DNA of 54,275 bases from Frankiaceae bacterium (GTDB lineage: Bacteria; Actinomycetota; Actinomycetes; JAFAQI01). The stretch covers positions 1 to 54,275 of the forward strand of contig JAFAZI010000134.1 of the NCBI GenBank assembly GCA_019239875.1, written 5' to 3'. The notes below the pieces were generated by a model that was not told where the DNA came from, did not search any database, and worked only from the letters and a program-made list of their open reading frames with translations. The position numbers and the translations under genes were made by a program. Shown one piece after another: positions 30,905 to 39,790 of this stretch; the stretch's first letter is position 1, and each line of letters begins with the position of its first letter.

Positions 30905-31942
30905 TCAGCCGAGCTCGCGTGTTGCCTTGAGGGTTTGCGCAGCGCTGCGCATCGACTCCCGCGCCAGCCACGGCGGTATCTGGCGCGAGAGCGCCTCGGC
31001 CGTGAGCTGGGCGAGCGAGTACTCCGGATCGACGGCGAAGGCCCGGTCCAGCGCGACGTTCGCGATGATGCCGTTGCCGTCGGCATACGCGACGTAGGCG
31101 AGCGTCGCGCAGAGCGGGCCGTCGTACGGAAACGGGGTTCGTCTCGCTAGTTCGCTCAGCACGGCGATGATCCGTTCGCGGTGGCGCGTCTTACCCGCCC
31201 GCACCAGAACCTCATCGCGCACCATCACGTCCTCGATCAGCGCGACGAACTCGATCACGTCGTCGTCGCTCATCTGGTTGCGCGGGTCGCGGCTGGCCGC
31301 TGCCAGCCGGCTGAGCAGGCCGCGCATCGTGGCCCGCCGCACGGGACGCCGGATCAGCTGATGGCTGCAGATGCGGTCCTCGATCTGCTCGCCGATCGCA
31401 TCGGCGGCGGCAGCATCGCCCCCGTACGTCAAGGATGCGATGACGGCATCTCGGCTAGGCAGCACCGCCTTGCCGTGCATCGCATAGGCCGCCGAGAGCT
31501 CCGTCGCGCCAGGCGACGCGGCGTCGATCGGGTTGCCGTCCGGCGAGCAGCACGAAGGATTGTCACAGCCGTAGGACCACCATCGATCGCGCCCGACCAG
31601 AACGATGTCGATGATCAAGTCGCCCAGCAGGCAGCCGAGTGCATCCACCAGCTCGAGGTGCGGCAGCTCGCCAGTGTCGGGCAGCTCGTCGCTGAACACC
31701 GCGATGAAGATGTCGTCCGGTCTCGCGCTGCGGACTCGGGGCGCGACGTCCTCCTCGACCAGGGCGGAGTCTTCTAGCCAGTCGAGGTTGTAGCGCAACG
31801 TCAGACCGATCCGCTGCCGCTCCCCGTTCATGCACGCGATGACGACGCTTTCTTCGGGGCGGAACCCGAGCAGCTGGGTGAGGGCGAAGACGAGGTCACC
31901 CTGTGAGTTGATCTTGACAACTTGGGTCGGCGGTTTCGGCAT
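30905..31942 (-). CDS. DUF4192 family protein
   Basis: The 345-residue protein has the family start INSQGDLVFALTQLLGFRPEESVVIACMNG, the segment DDIFIAVFSDE, IDIVLVGRDRWWSYGCDNPSCC, and a C-terminal PFPYDGPLCATLAYVAYADGNG with LDRAFAVDPEYSLAQL. DUF4192 proteins are common actinobacterial proteins of unknown function. The pair CDNPSCC could bind a metal. ATG 31942 lies 94 bases from the next gene upstream. A truncated relative lies at 26707-27201. Confidence 0.85.
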   Translation of the reverse strand: MPKPPTQVVKINSQGDLVFALTQLLGFRPEESVVIACMNGERQRIGLTLRYNLDWLEDSALVEEDVAPRVRSARPDDIFIAVFSDELPDTGELPHLELVDALGCLLGDLIIDIVLVGRDRWWSYGCDNPSCCSPDGNPIDAASPGATELSAAYAMHGKAVLPSRDAVIASLTYGGDAAAADAIGEQIEDRICSHQLIRRPVRRATMRGLLSRLAAASRDPRNQMSDDDVIEFVALIEDVMVRDEVLVRAGKTRHRERIIAVLSELARRTPFPYDGPLCATLAYVAYADGNGIIANVALDRAFAVDPEYSLAQLTAEALSRQIPPWLARESMRSAAQTLKATRELG

Positions 31943-32036
31943 ACCGCGACGGTGCAGGGCTTCGGTTCCGCCGTGGGCCGCCGCAGCCGATCTGTGGACA
32001 CGGATCGACTGTGCACAGCCTCGTTTGACGAGGGGT

Positions 32037-32531
32037 TCAGCGTGTGGCGTCCAGCTCGGAGCTGACGTGCTTCAGCAGGCCATCGCAGGCGGCTACGATC
32101 ATCGCGAGGACCTGTTCGAAGCCGTCGTCAGCGTCATAATACGGGTCCGGCACGTCGAGATCGCCGCCGCGACTCGCGCGATCGAAGCTCCGCAGCCGCA
32201 CGATCTTGTGGCGCTGCTCCGGCGCCGCCAACCAGCGCAACGACTGCACGTTCTTGCCGTCCAGCGCGATCACCAGGTCCCGCTCCTCGAACCAGGCGGG
32301 ATCGAACTGCCGCGCGGCATGACCCGTGCCGTCGTACCCGTGCCGCGTCATCGTCGCGACTGCCCGCGGGTCCGCGCCCTTGCCAACATGCCACCCGCCG
32401 GTGCCGGCGCTGTCGACGATCACCCGGTCCGCCAGACCCGCGTCTTGAAGCTTGCGGCGCATGACGATCTCTGCTGTCGGCGATCGACAGATGTTGCCCA
32501 TGCAGACGAAGCAGATCCGGTACGGCGACAC
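32037..32531 (-). CDS. ptpA: Low-molecular-weight protein tyrosine phosphatase
   Basis: The 164-residue protein has the active-site loop CMGNICRSPTAE (Cys10, Arg16) and the general-acid loop DPYYDADDGFEQV. It resembles mycobacterial PtpA across its length, including the SAGTGGWHVGKGADPRA segment, and is about the same size (163 residues). It should dephosphorylate tyrosine on host or bacterial proteins or on exopolysaccharide kinases. GTG 32531 was chosen because it places the Cys loop at residue 10 as in PtpA; ATG 32576 would add a non-family extension that collides with the divergent gene's start. Confidence 0.9.
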   Translation of the reverse strand: MSPYRICFVCMGNICRSPTAEIVMRRKLQDAGLADRVIVDSAGTGGWHVGKGADPRAVATMTRHGYDGTGHAARQFDPAWFEERDLVIALDGKNVQSLRWLAAPEQRHKIVRLRSFDRASRGGDLDVPDPYYDADDGFEQVLAMIVAACDGLLKHVSSELDATR

Positions 32532-32574
32532 GCCCCGAGTGTGCCGTGCGCGCGGCGCAGGGTTTGATGGGGTC

Positions 32575-33492
32575 ATGCAGATCGGGTTCGGTGCGCCGGT
32601 GTCGGGAACCTGGGCAAGCCCCGCCAACCAGATTGAGATCGCGCAGCGCGCCGAAGCGCTCGGCTACCACTCGTTGTGGACCTTCTCGCGGATCCTGCTG
32701 CCGGATGCGCCGCCCGATCAGTTGCTCGCGCCGCCCTACCGCAGCGTGCACGACCCGCTCGCGGTCGCGGCGTTCCTCGCCGGAGTGACAAGCCGGGCAC
32801 GGCTCGGTCTGGCAGTCGTCAATCTGCCGTTCTACGCACCGCTGGTCCTCGCGAAGCTGCTCACCAGCATCGACATCCTGTCCGCCGGCCGCCTCGACGC
32901 CGGCCTCGGACTGGGCTGGGCGCAGGAGGAGTTCACCGCTGCGGGCGCCACCCTCGAAGGACGCGGCGCCCGCGCCGAGGAATACATCGCGTGTCTGCGC
33001 GAGATCTGGTCGGAGGACCCCGTCGAGTGGAACGGCGAGCACTACACGATCCCGAGGGGTCACGTGCAGCCAAAGCCGGTACAGGACCCCATGCCGGTCC
33101 TGCTCGGTGGGACGGCACCGGTGGCGTTGCGACGGGCCGGCCGGATCGCCGACGGCTGGATCTCCTCGAGCCGCTTCCCCGCCGATCAGATCCCGGCCGC
33201 GATCGCGACCATCAACGAGGCGGCGGAAGCAGCGGGGCGGGACGTGTCGGCACTCAGGTACATCGTGCGGGGCTCGTTGCGGCTCCGTGACGTCGATCGC
33301 GAAGACGACCCGGCGCTGACCGGTACTGCGGCGAAGCTGAAGGCCGACCTCGCCGCCTACGCGGACGCCGGCACGACCGAAGTCTTCCTCGATCTCAACT
33401 TCGACGAGGAGATCGGATCGCCCGACGCCGATCCCGCCCGGTCGATGGCCGTGGCCCATGAAGTGCTGGAGACCTTCGCGCCGAGCGCGTGA
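32575..33492 (+). CDS. LLM-class F420-dependent oxidoreductase
   Basis: The 305-residue product has the luciferase-like TIM barrel pattern: MQIGFGAPVSGTWASPANQIEIAQRAEALGYHSLWTF, LGLAVVNLPFYAPLVLAKLLTSIDILSAGRLDAGLGLGWAQEEF, and PVLLGGTAPVALRRAGRIADGWI. The LSAGRLDAGLGLGW segment is characteristic of the F420-dependent branch in actinomycetes, so F420 rather than FMN is likely. The substrate is unknown. ATG 32575 shares a CATG palindrome with a rejected alternative start of the phosphatase gene; the chosen starts leave 43 bases between the two genes. Confidence 0.85.
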   Translation: MQIGFGAPVSGTWASPANQIEIAQRAEALGYHSLWTFSRILLPDAPPDQLLAPPYRSVHDPLAVAAFLAGVTSRARLGLAVVNLPFYAPLVLAKLLTSIDILSAGRLDAGLGLGWAQEEFTAAGATLEGRGARAEEYIACLREIWSEDPVEWNGEHYTIPRGHVQPKPVQDPMPVLLGGTAPVALRRAGRIADGWISSSRFPADQIPAAIATINEAAEAAGRDVSALRYIVRGSLRLRDVDREDDPALTGTAAKLKADLAAYADAGTTEVFLDLNFDEEIGSPDADPARSMAVAHEVLETFAPSA

Positions 33493-33508
33493 CGACGTAC
33501 CGTGGATC

Positions 33509-33856
33509 GTGGCCAACGACCGACCACCGCGTCTGCGCCCGATCTCACCGGGCACGATCGCGGACAACGTGAGCTCGACCGACGGGGTCAGTGACACCGA
33601 GCTGGTGGCACGCCTCTACGAGGCGCTCGCCACGCTGCCGCCCGAGGAGCGGGCGGCCGCTGTCGTGGCGATCGGACTGAACGAAGGCGCGGTCGGTGCC
33701 GCCATCGAGCTCGGCATCGAGCCGGAGGACGCCGACGCCGTCGCCCGCAACGCGGTGCAGCTGCTTCGAGGGGCGCTCGCAGACATCGACATCGACGCAC
33801 CGGCGCACTACGGCCGCCTCGAGCGGCGACGAGGCGGCGCGACGCCGTCGGTCTGA
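33509..33856 (+). CDS. Small protein with sigma-70 region 4-like helices
   Basis: The 115-residue product (GTG 33509; GTG 33569 is possible) has ELVARLYEALATLPPEERAAAVVAIGLNEGAVGAAIELGIEPEDADAVARNAVQLLRGAL. Its LPPEERAAAVVAI followed by an apparent helix-turn-helix (AIELGIEPEDADAVARNA) recalls region 4 of ECF-type sigma factors. No region 2 is present, so it cannot be a full sigma factor. It starts 16 bases after the F420 oxidoreductase gene. The assignment is tentative. Confidence 0.45.
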   Translation: MANDRPPRLRPISPGTIADNVSSTDGVSDTELVARLYEALATLPPEERAAAVVAIGLNEGAVGAAIELGIEPEDADAVARNAVQLLRGALADIDIDAPAHYGRLERRRGGATPSV

Positions 33857-33929
33857 CCGTTCAGGATCCGATCAGAATGCCGCGCTGATAATTGTCAACG
33901 CCAGGCCCGGGACCATTCGTTGAAAGCAC

Positions 33930-35435
33930 ATGTCAACTAGCTCGCCCAGCGCTCCGGTCGTGCCGTCCGCCGGCACGTCCGTCGATCGAGCGCTGGCTGA
34001 CGGCTCGCTGCTACGACGGTCGTACCTGCGTCGGCTCAGCTCGCCGCACGGGTTGCTCGTGGTGGTCTGCCTCGGTCACCTTGCACTATCGCTCGCCCTG
34101 GTCGCCAGCCGTCATATGTGGTGGCAGCAGGACGAGGTCGTCTATCTGAGCCAGGTGGGTGCACACACCCCGGCGCTGGTGTTCACCGCGCCCCGCGCGC
34201 GCGGCCTTCCGGTCCTCCTCTACCCGCTGGTTCATTTCACGACCGATGTGACGGTGGTGCGGTGCTATCTGAGCGTCATCGGCACAGCCCTGCTCTACCT
34301 CGGGCTCCGGCCCTGGCTGAGGCTCGGTTATGGCCGCACGGTCGCGTTGGCGGCGTTGCTGTTCAGCACGCTGTGGGCAACGACGTTCTGGGGTGCACTG
34401 GTACAGCCGAACCTCTTCGTCGCCGAGGCCGCCGCGGCGGCACTGGGATATGCCTTGCTGGCGCTGCGAGCGGAGGCCGTTCGTCGCAACCTGGCCGTCA
34501 CCACCCTGTGGGTCGCCGCGATGGGTCTGCTGCGGCCGTCGGACGCCACGTGGTTCGTCATTCCAGTGGTCGCGGGAATCCTTCTGGTGCGAACGGTGAC
34601 CTGGCGCCGTCGCGCCGTGGTCGGCGTCGGGCTGCTGGTCGGGCTAGGTCTTGGCTGGAGCGAGTGGGTGATCGAAGCCTTCGCCTCATATGGAGGCGTG
34701 TTCCATCGCCTGCAACAGGCCAATGCGCTGAACACCCCAGGCATCCACTTCTCGCTCGGGGCCGAGGCGCGCGACATCAACGGCCCCGTCCTCTGCCGGC
34801 CCTGCAGCGGCGTACCCGTGTCCGGTTGGCACATCGCCTGGTGGTTCGCGATCCCGATCCTCGTGACGATCGGCCTCCTGGCCACTCGTGGCACGATTCG
34901 GTTCCTGCCGCTCGCACTCGCGACCCTCGGCGGCACGACCCTGCTCGCCGAGTACGTCCTCACCACGAACTACGCAGCGCCTCGCTTCCTGCTGCCCACG
35001 TATCTACTGCTGGCACTCCCGTGTGCGGACGGCCTCGGGTGGCTGGCGTCCTGGCGGGCAGCGGCGACAACCCGTGCGCGCGTCGTCACTGGGATCGCAG
35101 CACTGTTGGTAGTCCAGACTGTGAGTCAGCTGATGGCGCTGAACCACTCTGTCGTCCAGGCAACGGCCAGCCGCACCAGGTTCACAGCGGCCGCCGACCG
35201 GCTCCGTGCCGCCGGCGTGCAGGCGCCCTGCATCGTCTATGGCAACTACGGCCCGCCGGTTGCCTTCGCGCTCGGCTGCAACGACCACCCGTCTGGCAAG
35301 TCGGCCGCCAGACGGGTCCGGAGCGGCACCACCGTCGTGGTCCTCACTCGTGGTCCCGCCATCGACTACCCGAAGACGCAGACCGTCGAGCTCAAGTCGA
35401 GCACCGCTTGGGTTGCGCACATCCTCGCTCCCTGA
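33930..35435 (+). CDS. GT-C-like integral membrane glycosyltransferase (putative)
   Basis: The 501-residue protein has about eleven to twelve hydrophobic helices. Just after the first helix it has WWQQDEVVYLSQVG, where the Asp-Glu pair matches the acidic motif on the first extracytoplasmic loop of GT-C enzymes that use polyprenyl-phosphate sugars. Further helices end near residue 400, followed by a soluble domain (CIVYGNYGPPVAFALGC). Such proteins mannosylate or arabinosylate cell-envelope components in actinomycetes. No substrate motif is readable. ATG 33930 follows a 73-base gap; a hairpin lies after the stop. Confidence 0.65.
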   Translation: MSTSSPSAPVVPSAGTSVDRALADGSLLRRSYLRRLSSPHGLLVVVCLGHLALSLALVASRHMWWQQDEVVYLSQVGAHTPALVFTAPRARGLPVLLYPLVHFTTDVTVVRCYLSVIGTALLYLGLRPWLRLGYGRTVALAALLFSTLWATTFWGALVQPNLFVAEAAAAALGYALLALRAEAVRRNLAVTTLWVAAMGLLRPSDATWFVIPVVAGILLVRTVTWRRRAVVGVGLLVGLGLGWSEWVIEAFASYGGVFHRLQQANALNTPGIHFSLGAEARDINGPVLCRPCSGVPVSGWHIAWWFAIPILVTIGLLATRGTIRFLPLALATLGGTTLLAEYVLTTNYAAPRFLLPTYLLLALPCADGLGWLASWRAAATTRARVVTGIAALLVVQTVSQLMALNHSVVQATASRTRFTAAADRLRAAGVQAPCIVYGNYGPPVAFALGCNDHPSGKSAARRVRSGTTVVVLTRGPAIDYPKTQTVELKSSTAWVAHILAP

Positions 35436-35441
35436 TCCGGA

Positions 35442-35482
35442 CACACGAAAACCCCGGGCTGGTTTACCCGGGGTGCCGTGTG
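35442..35482. terminator. Hairpin after the GT-C-like gene
   Basis: CACACG pairs with CGTGTG, and inside it ACCCCGGG pairs with CCCGGGGT around the loop CTGGTTTA. On the minus strand the inner stem is followed by TTTTCG, like an intrinsic terminator; on the plus strand there is no T-run. It is probably the terminator of the gene ending at 35435, with possible bidirectional action. Confidence 0.5.
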
Positions 35483-35671
35483 CCAACTCGCCAGGTCTGC
35501 CTCTCGGCACAGATTCGCTCGAAGCGACAAAGGTTGGGACCGGGGGCCATGGATCGAGCCGACTGACGTCTCTCGACGTCATAGTCAACGTATCGCACCC
35601 TCACGGCATTCCTTTAGCGCCATCCGGCGGCTAAAGCCTGACGGTTCCCCGCTTCTGGCACCATGTGCGCC
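35483..35671. other. Noncoding gap before an SDR gene
   Basis: This 189-base stretch has no supportable gene. A short inverted repeat, CTTTAGC...GCTAAAG, lies at 35611-35636, just upstream of the SDR start, and could be an operator or part of a 5' leader. Confidence 0.35.
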
Positions 35672-36601
35672 ATGACCCGATGGACCGCCGAAGACATCCC
35701 CGACCAGTCGGGCCGGGTGGCCGTCGTGACCGGCGCGAACAGCGGACTCGGCTACGTCACGTCGCTGGAGCTCGCCCGGCGCGGCGCCCACGTCGTACTC
35801 GGCTGCCGCAACGAGGTCCGCGGCAAGGAAGCGGTCGCGAGGCTCATCGCTGCCGCCCCCGGCGCAGATGTCGAGCTCAGGCCGCTCGACATGGCCGATC
35901 TGTCCAGCATCCGATCCTTCGCCGACAGCATTCAGGCCTCGTTCCCGGCGGTGGACATCTTGGTCAACAACGCCGGCGTCATGGCCATCCCGCGCAGGGA
36001 GACCGCTGACGGCTTCGAGATGCAGTTCGGCACGAACCACCTCGGCCATTTCGCCCTGACCGGATTGTTGCTCCCCCTCATGGTTCATCAGGCGGGCGCG
36101 CGGGTCGTGACCGTCAGCAGCACGGCACACAAACCGGGAGCAATCGACTTCGAGGACCTGATGCACGAGCGGCGCTACCGGAGGTTCGGTGCGTACTCGG
36201 CCTCAAAGCTCGCGAACCTTCTGTTCACCTTCGAGCTGCACCGCAAGCTGGCCGCGATCGATGCCCCGCTGATCAGCGTGGCAGCGCATCCCGGCACCTC
36301 GGCCACGAATCTGGTCCGTGCCACCGCCGACGGCAATCCGGTGATCGAGTTCGTGATGGCCCATGGCGTACGCCTGGTCGGGCAGAGCGAGGCGAAAGGC
36401 GCGCTTCCGCAGCTCTACGCGGCAACGGCGCCGGAGGTCCGCGGCGGCGAGTACTTCGGGCCGAACGGCCTCATGGAGAGCCGGGGCTATCCGAAGAAAG
36501 TGGACTCGAGCTCAGCGTCGAAAGATGCCGAGACCGCGGCGCGCCTCTGGACGGTCAGCGAGGACCTCACGGGTGTCACCTACGGCGCGCTGCGTCCCTG
36601 A
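35672..36601 (+). CDS. SDR family oxidoreductase, retinol dehydrogenase-like
   Basis: The 309-residue product has TGANSGLG, CRNEVRGKEA, NNAGVMA, the catalytic Ser in VSSTAHKPG, and YSASKLANL. The long NHLGHF and GT-AATNLVRATADG segments fit the SDR group that includes mammalian retinol dehydrogenases and the mycobacterial short-chain dehydrogenases starting MxWT-ADIP-QxGR. ATG 35672 gives that start; ATG 35663 is 3 codons upstream. The C-terminus overlaps the opposing small gene by 90 bases. Confidence 0.83.
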   Translation: MTRWTAEDIPDQSGRVAVVTGANSGLGYVTSLELARRGAHVVLGCRNEVRGKEAVARLIAAAPGADVELRPLDMADLSSIRSFADSIQASFPAVDILVNNAGVMAIPRRETADGFEMQFGTNHLGHFALTGLLLPLMVHQAGARVVTVSSTAHKPGAIDFEDLMHERRYRRFGAYSASKLANLLFTFELHRKLAAIDAPLISVAAHPGTSATNLVRATADGNPVIEFVMAHGVRLVGQSEAKGALPQLYAATAPEVRGGEYFGPNGLMESRGYPKKVDSSSASKDAETAARLWTVSEDLTGVTYGALRP

Positions 36602-36820
36602 CGGCTGGCGCGGCGCGGGCGGCGGATCGGCCCACAGCTTTTTCTCGACCGGTACGGCGAGAGTCAGGTCGTCCGGCTCGCGGACGTCCTTGCGGCGGTC
36701 CCGTCCCCGAAGCGCCTCATACCGGGACGTGATCGAACCGGCAACCATGCCGAAGCCGCGCAGCATGTGCAGGCGGCGTAGCTCAGCGTCCTCTTCGGGC
36801 TTGAGGCGGTCATCGTTCAC
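36512..36820 (-). CDS. Small hypothetical protein
   Basis: The 102-residue product has a plausible N-terminal helical part (EEDAELRRLHMLRGFGMVAGSITSRYEALRGRDRRKDVREPDD) with balanced composition, followed by a Pro-rich segment. The last ~30 residues lie antisense to the SDR gene and are probably only a read-through extension. It has no recognised domain. It is 50 bases upstream of the TypA gene end on the same strand. I regard it as likely but unproven. Confidence 0.4.
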   Translation of the reverse strand: MNDDRLKPEEDAELRRLHMLRGFGMVAGSITSRYEALRGRDRRKDVREPDDLTLAVPVEKKLWADPPPAPRQPSGTQRAVGDTREVLADRPEARRGLGIFRR

Positions 36821-36870
36821 GTATTCATTCTCGGCAGGTTCCGGCCCGAACCTTTACGCCGATTGGCCGC

Positions 36871-38736
36871 CTACTGGGACTGCGTGGCGTTGGCTCGTCG
36901 CTTGTTGGTCCGGAACCGCTCGGCGGCGTCGAGGACGACCTTGCGGATTCGCACCGTCGCCGGGGTGACCTCGACGCACTCGTCCTCGCGGCAGAACTCC
37001 AGCGCCTGCTCGAGGCTGAGCACCTTGTGCGGGATCAACGGAACCAGCATGTCGCCGGCCGACTGCCGCATGTTGGTGAGCTTCTTCTCCTTGGTCGGGT
37101 TGACGTCCATGTCATCGGACCGGGAGTTCTCACCGACGATCATCCCCTCGTAGACGTCCGTGCCGGGACCGACGAACATCGTGCCGCGCTCCTGCAGGTT
37201 GGCGAGCGCGAAGCCGGTTGTGGGACCGCTGCGGTCGGCGACCAGCGAACCGGTCGGACGGGTACGCAGCTCGCCGTGCCACGGTTCGTACCGCTCGTGC
37301 ACGTGGTGCAGGAGGCCGGTGCCCCTCGTCTCCGTGAGGAACTCGGTCCGGAACCCGATCAGTCCCCGGGCGGGGACGACGTACTCCATCCGGATCCATC
37401 CGGTCCCGTGGTCGACCATCTGCTCGAGCCGCCCCTTGCGCAGCGCCATCAGCTGGATCAACACGCCCTGGTAGTCACTCGGTGCGTCGATGGTCAGCCG
37501 CTCGACCGGCTCGTAGAGCTTGCCGTCGATCTGGCGGGTGACGACCTGCGGCTTGCCGACCGTGAGCTCGAAGCCCTCACGGCGCATCAGCTCGACGAGG
37601 ATCGCCAGCTGCAGCTCGCCGCGGCCCTGGACCTCCCACGTGTCCGGACGATCAGTGGGCAGGACGCGAATGGAGACGTTGCCGACCAGCTCGGCGTCGA
37701 GCCGGTTCTTGACCAGTCGGGCCGTGAGCTTCTTGCCGCTCTGCCCGGCCAGCGGCGAAGTGTTGATGCCGACCGTCATCGAGATGTTGGGCTCGTCGAT
37801 GGTGATGACCGGCAGCGGCCGGGGGTCATCGGGGTCGGCGATCGTCTCGCCGATCGTGATGTCGGGGATGCCCGCGATCGCCACGATCTCCCCCGGGCCG
37901 GCCTCCTCGATCGACACCCGCTCGAGCGCATCGGTTCCGAGCAGCTCGGTCAGCTTCACGCGCTCGACGCTGGAGTCCTGCCGGCACCACGCGACGGTCT
38001 GCCCTTTCTTGAGGTAGCCGTTGTAGATCCGGCACAGCGCGAGTCGGCCGAGGTACGGCGAGGCATCGAGGTTGGTCACGTGCGCCTGCAACGGCGCGGT
38101 CTCGTCGTACGACGGTGCCGGAATCGTGTCGCGGATCACGTCGAACAGCGGCTCGAGGTTAGGACTGTCGGGGCTCGTCCCGTCGGCTGGTCGCGTGAGC
38201 GACGCCTGGCCGGTCTTCGCCTGGCAGTAGACGATCGGGAACTCGATCTGGTGTTCGTCGGCGTCGAGGTCGAGGAACAGCTCGTAGGTCTCGTCGACGA
38301 CCTCTGCGATGCGTGCGTCCGATCGGTCGACCTTGTTGATGATCAGGATGACCGGCAGGTTCTGCGCGAGCGCCTTTCGCAGCACGAAGCGGGTTTGTGG
38401 AAGTGGTCCCTCGCTGGCATCGACGAGCAGGGCAACCCCGTCGACCATCGACAGGCCGCGCTCGACCTCGCCACCGAAGTCGGCGTGACCAGGCGTGTCG
38501 ATGATGTTGATCAGCAGGTCGCCGTGTCGCACAGCGGTGTTCTTCGCGAGAATGGTGATGCCCTTCTCGCGCTCGAGGTCCATCGAGTCCATGACGCGCT
38601 CGTTGACCGAGCCTTCGTCAGCCTGGTGTTCCGTGAACGCACCGGACTGCCAGAGCATGGCGTCGACGAGCGTCGTCTTGCCGTGATCGACGTGCGCGAT
38701 GATCGCGACATTCCGGATGTCAGAGCGAGTGGCCAC
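36871..38736 (-). CDS. typA: Translational GTPase TypA/BipA
   Basis: The 621-residue protein has G1 [10 protein letters not shown]2 with [10 protein letters not shown]-like [15 protein letters not shown]3 [12 protein letters not shown]4 NKVDR and the BipA-specific C-terminal part with [14 protein letters not shown] and [10 protein letters not shown]. TypA binds the ribosome and supports 50S assembly or translation under stress. GTG 38736 places G1 at residue 10; the longer upstream frame runs into a neighbouring promoter. It is divergent from the secreted protein gene with 108 bases between, which should hold both promoters. The C-terminal basic tail [14 protein letters not shown] is normal. 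Confidence 0.95.
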   Translation of the reverse strand: MATRSDIRNVAIIAHVDHGKTTLVDAMLWQSGAFTEHQADEGSVNERVMDSMDLEREKGITILAKNTAVRHGDLLINIIDTPGHADFGGEVERGLSMVDGVALLVDASEGPLPQTRFVLRKALAQNLPVILIINKVDRSDARIAEVVDETYELFLDLDADEHQIEFPIVYCQAKTGQASLTRPADGTSPDSPNLEPLFDVIRDTIPAPSYDETAPLQAHVTNLDASPYLGRLALCRIYNGYLKKGQTVAWCRQDSSVERVKLTELLGTDALERVSIEEAGPGEIVAIAGIPDITIGETIADPDDPRPLPVITIDEPNISMTVGINTSPLAGQSGKKLTARLVKNRLDAELVGNVSIRVLPTDRPDTWEVQGRGELQLAILVELMRREGFELTVGKPQVVTRQIDGKLYEPVERLTIDAPSDYQGVLIQLMALRKGRLEQMVDHGTGWIRMEYVVPARGLIGFRTEFLTETRGTGLLHHVHERYEPWHGELRTRPTGSLVADRSGPTTGFALANLQERGTMFVGPGTDVYEGMIVGENSRSDDMDVNPTKEKKLTNMRQSAGDMLVPLIPHKVLSLEQALEFCREDECVEVTPATVRIRKVVLDAAERFRTNKRRANATQSQ

Positions 38737-38828
38737 GACATTCCAGGCTACGGGTCGATCGATCCGCTGGTCGTTTACTTCGCCGCCGCCGGCGGAAGAA
38801 GGGCGGGGAGCCAGTACGTCGAGACACC

Positions 38829-38834
38829 AGGAGG
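38829..38834 (+). promoter_or_regulatory. Strong ribosome-binding site
   Basis: AGGAGG lies 10 bases before ATG 38845 and fixes the start of the secreted duplicated-domain protein. Confidence 0.6.
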
Positions 38835-38844
38835 AACGTCCCGC

Positions 38845-39738
38845 ATGCACAACACCCGAGGCCGCGCAGCCACGATCGCCCTAGCCGTCGGCGCAGGTCT
38901 CGCAGCCACCACCGGGGTCGGACCAGGAACTGCCGACGCTCATCCAGCCGCTCATCCGGCCGCGCGGGAGGCCAGGCAGCCGCCGGCGGCCATCGTCGCC
39001 ACGATCACAAAAGATGCGATCACGCTCAGCAGCGGTAACGAGTTCCAGGCCGGACGCGTGTACTTCCAGGTGACCACGACGCTCAAACACGGTGACCACA
39101 CGCTGCAGATCGTTCGGCTCCACCCCGGTTACACGAAGGCCGAGTTCGACCGCGACTTGGCGGACGGCATCCAGACCAGTCAACCGGATGTGAAAGCCGT
39201 CAAACGCCTGGACCACCGCGCCACGTGGCTCGGCGGCGCGACCTCCCGCCACGGGAAGACCCGGCAGTTCGGGGTCGATCTCCCACCGGGCAAGTACTTC
39301 CTGTTCGATCAGAGCGGAGCGGGCGCCACGAAGGTCAAGGTCACAAGGCCGACCGTGCACCGGCCACGGCTGACTCGCGACGTCACGGTGAAGGGCACCT
39401 CGACCGATCGCTGGGTCATGCCGAGGGTGCTGCCGGCCAAGGGCTGGATCCGGCTGAAGAACACGTCCGACGAGGCTCATTTCTTCGCCCTCGTTCAGGT
39501 GAAGAAGTCGACCACCAAGGCGAAGGTTCGCCGGTTCATCAAGGGCGGCGAGTCCGGCAATCCGCGATGGATCAAGACGCGCCACACCAGCAGCGGCGTC
39601 TTCTCGCGTCACACCAACGTCGTGTTCCAGACCCACTTGCACCGCGGCAAGTACCTCGTCGGGTGCTTCTGGCCCTCCGACGAGACCGGCATGGACCACT
39701 TCTCGATGGGCATGTGGAAGCTCGTCCACCTGAACTGA
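38845..39738 (+). CDS. Secreted protein with two similar cupredoxin-like halves
   Basis: The 297-residue product has a signal peptide ([18 protein letters not shown], then an His-rich start). Its two halves resemble each other: [32 protein letters not shown] in the first and [29 protein letters not shown] in the second, and likewise [13 protein letters not shown] and [19 protein letters not shown]. The beta-rich pattern suggests a duplicated cupredoxin-like domain, but I see no clear copper ligand set. Function is unknown. ATG 38845 has AGGAGG 10 bases upstream. Confidence 0.7.
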   Translation: MHNTRGRAATIALAVGAGLAATTGVGPGTADAHPAAHPAAREARQPPAAIVATITKDAITLSSGNEFQAGRVYFQVTTTLKHGDHTLQIVRLHPGYTKAEFDRDLADGIQTSQPDVKAVKRLDHRATWLGGATSRHGKTRQFGVDLPPGKYFLFDQSGAGATKVKVTRPTVHRPRLTRDVTVKGTSTDRWVMPRVLPAKGWIRLKNTSDEAHFFALVQVKKSTTKAKVRRFIKGGESGNPRWIKTRHTSSGVFSRHTNVVFQTHLHRGKYLVGCFWPSDETGMDHFSMGMWKLVHLN

Positions 39739-39740
39739 CC

Positions 39741-39782
39741 TGTCCGAATGTGGCGTGGCTATGACCACGCCACGATCGGACA
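39741..39782. terminator. Palindrome at a convergent junction
   Basis: TGTCCGAATGTGGCGTGG and CCACGCCACGATCGGACA pair at 16 of 18 positions around the loop CTATGA. It lies between the secreted protein stop and the adenosine deaminase stop. Similar palindromes occur at 6018 and 45273, suggesting a family of bidirectional terminators. Confidence 0.6.
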
Positions 39783-39790
39783 ACTTGGGG

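Noticed and set aside
32532-32576. Upstream ATG start for the tyrosine phosphatase
   Set aside because: It adds 15 residues of no family likeness and shares its CATG with the divergent gene's start; GTG 32531 gives the PtpA length.
32134-33597. 487-codon minus-strand open frame
   Set aside because: It is antisense to the F420 oxidoreductase and overlaps the phosphatase in another frame; composition is that of a shadow.
35004-35588. 194-codon minus-strand frame over the GT-C gene end
   Set aside because: It is antisense to the membrane protein and then to the intergenic hairpin; no domain or ribosome-binding site.
37027-38844. Long plus-strand open frame running into the secreted protein gene
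   Set aside because: It is antisense to TypA, a certain gene. Only the part after ATG 38845, with its ribosome-binding site and signal peptide, is real.
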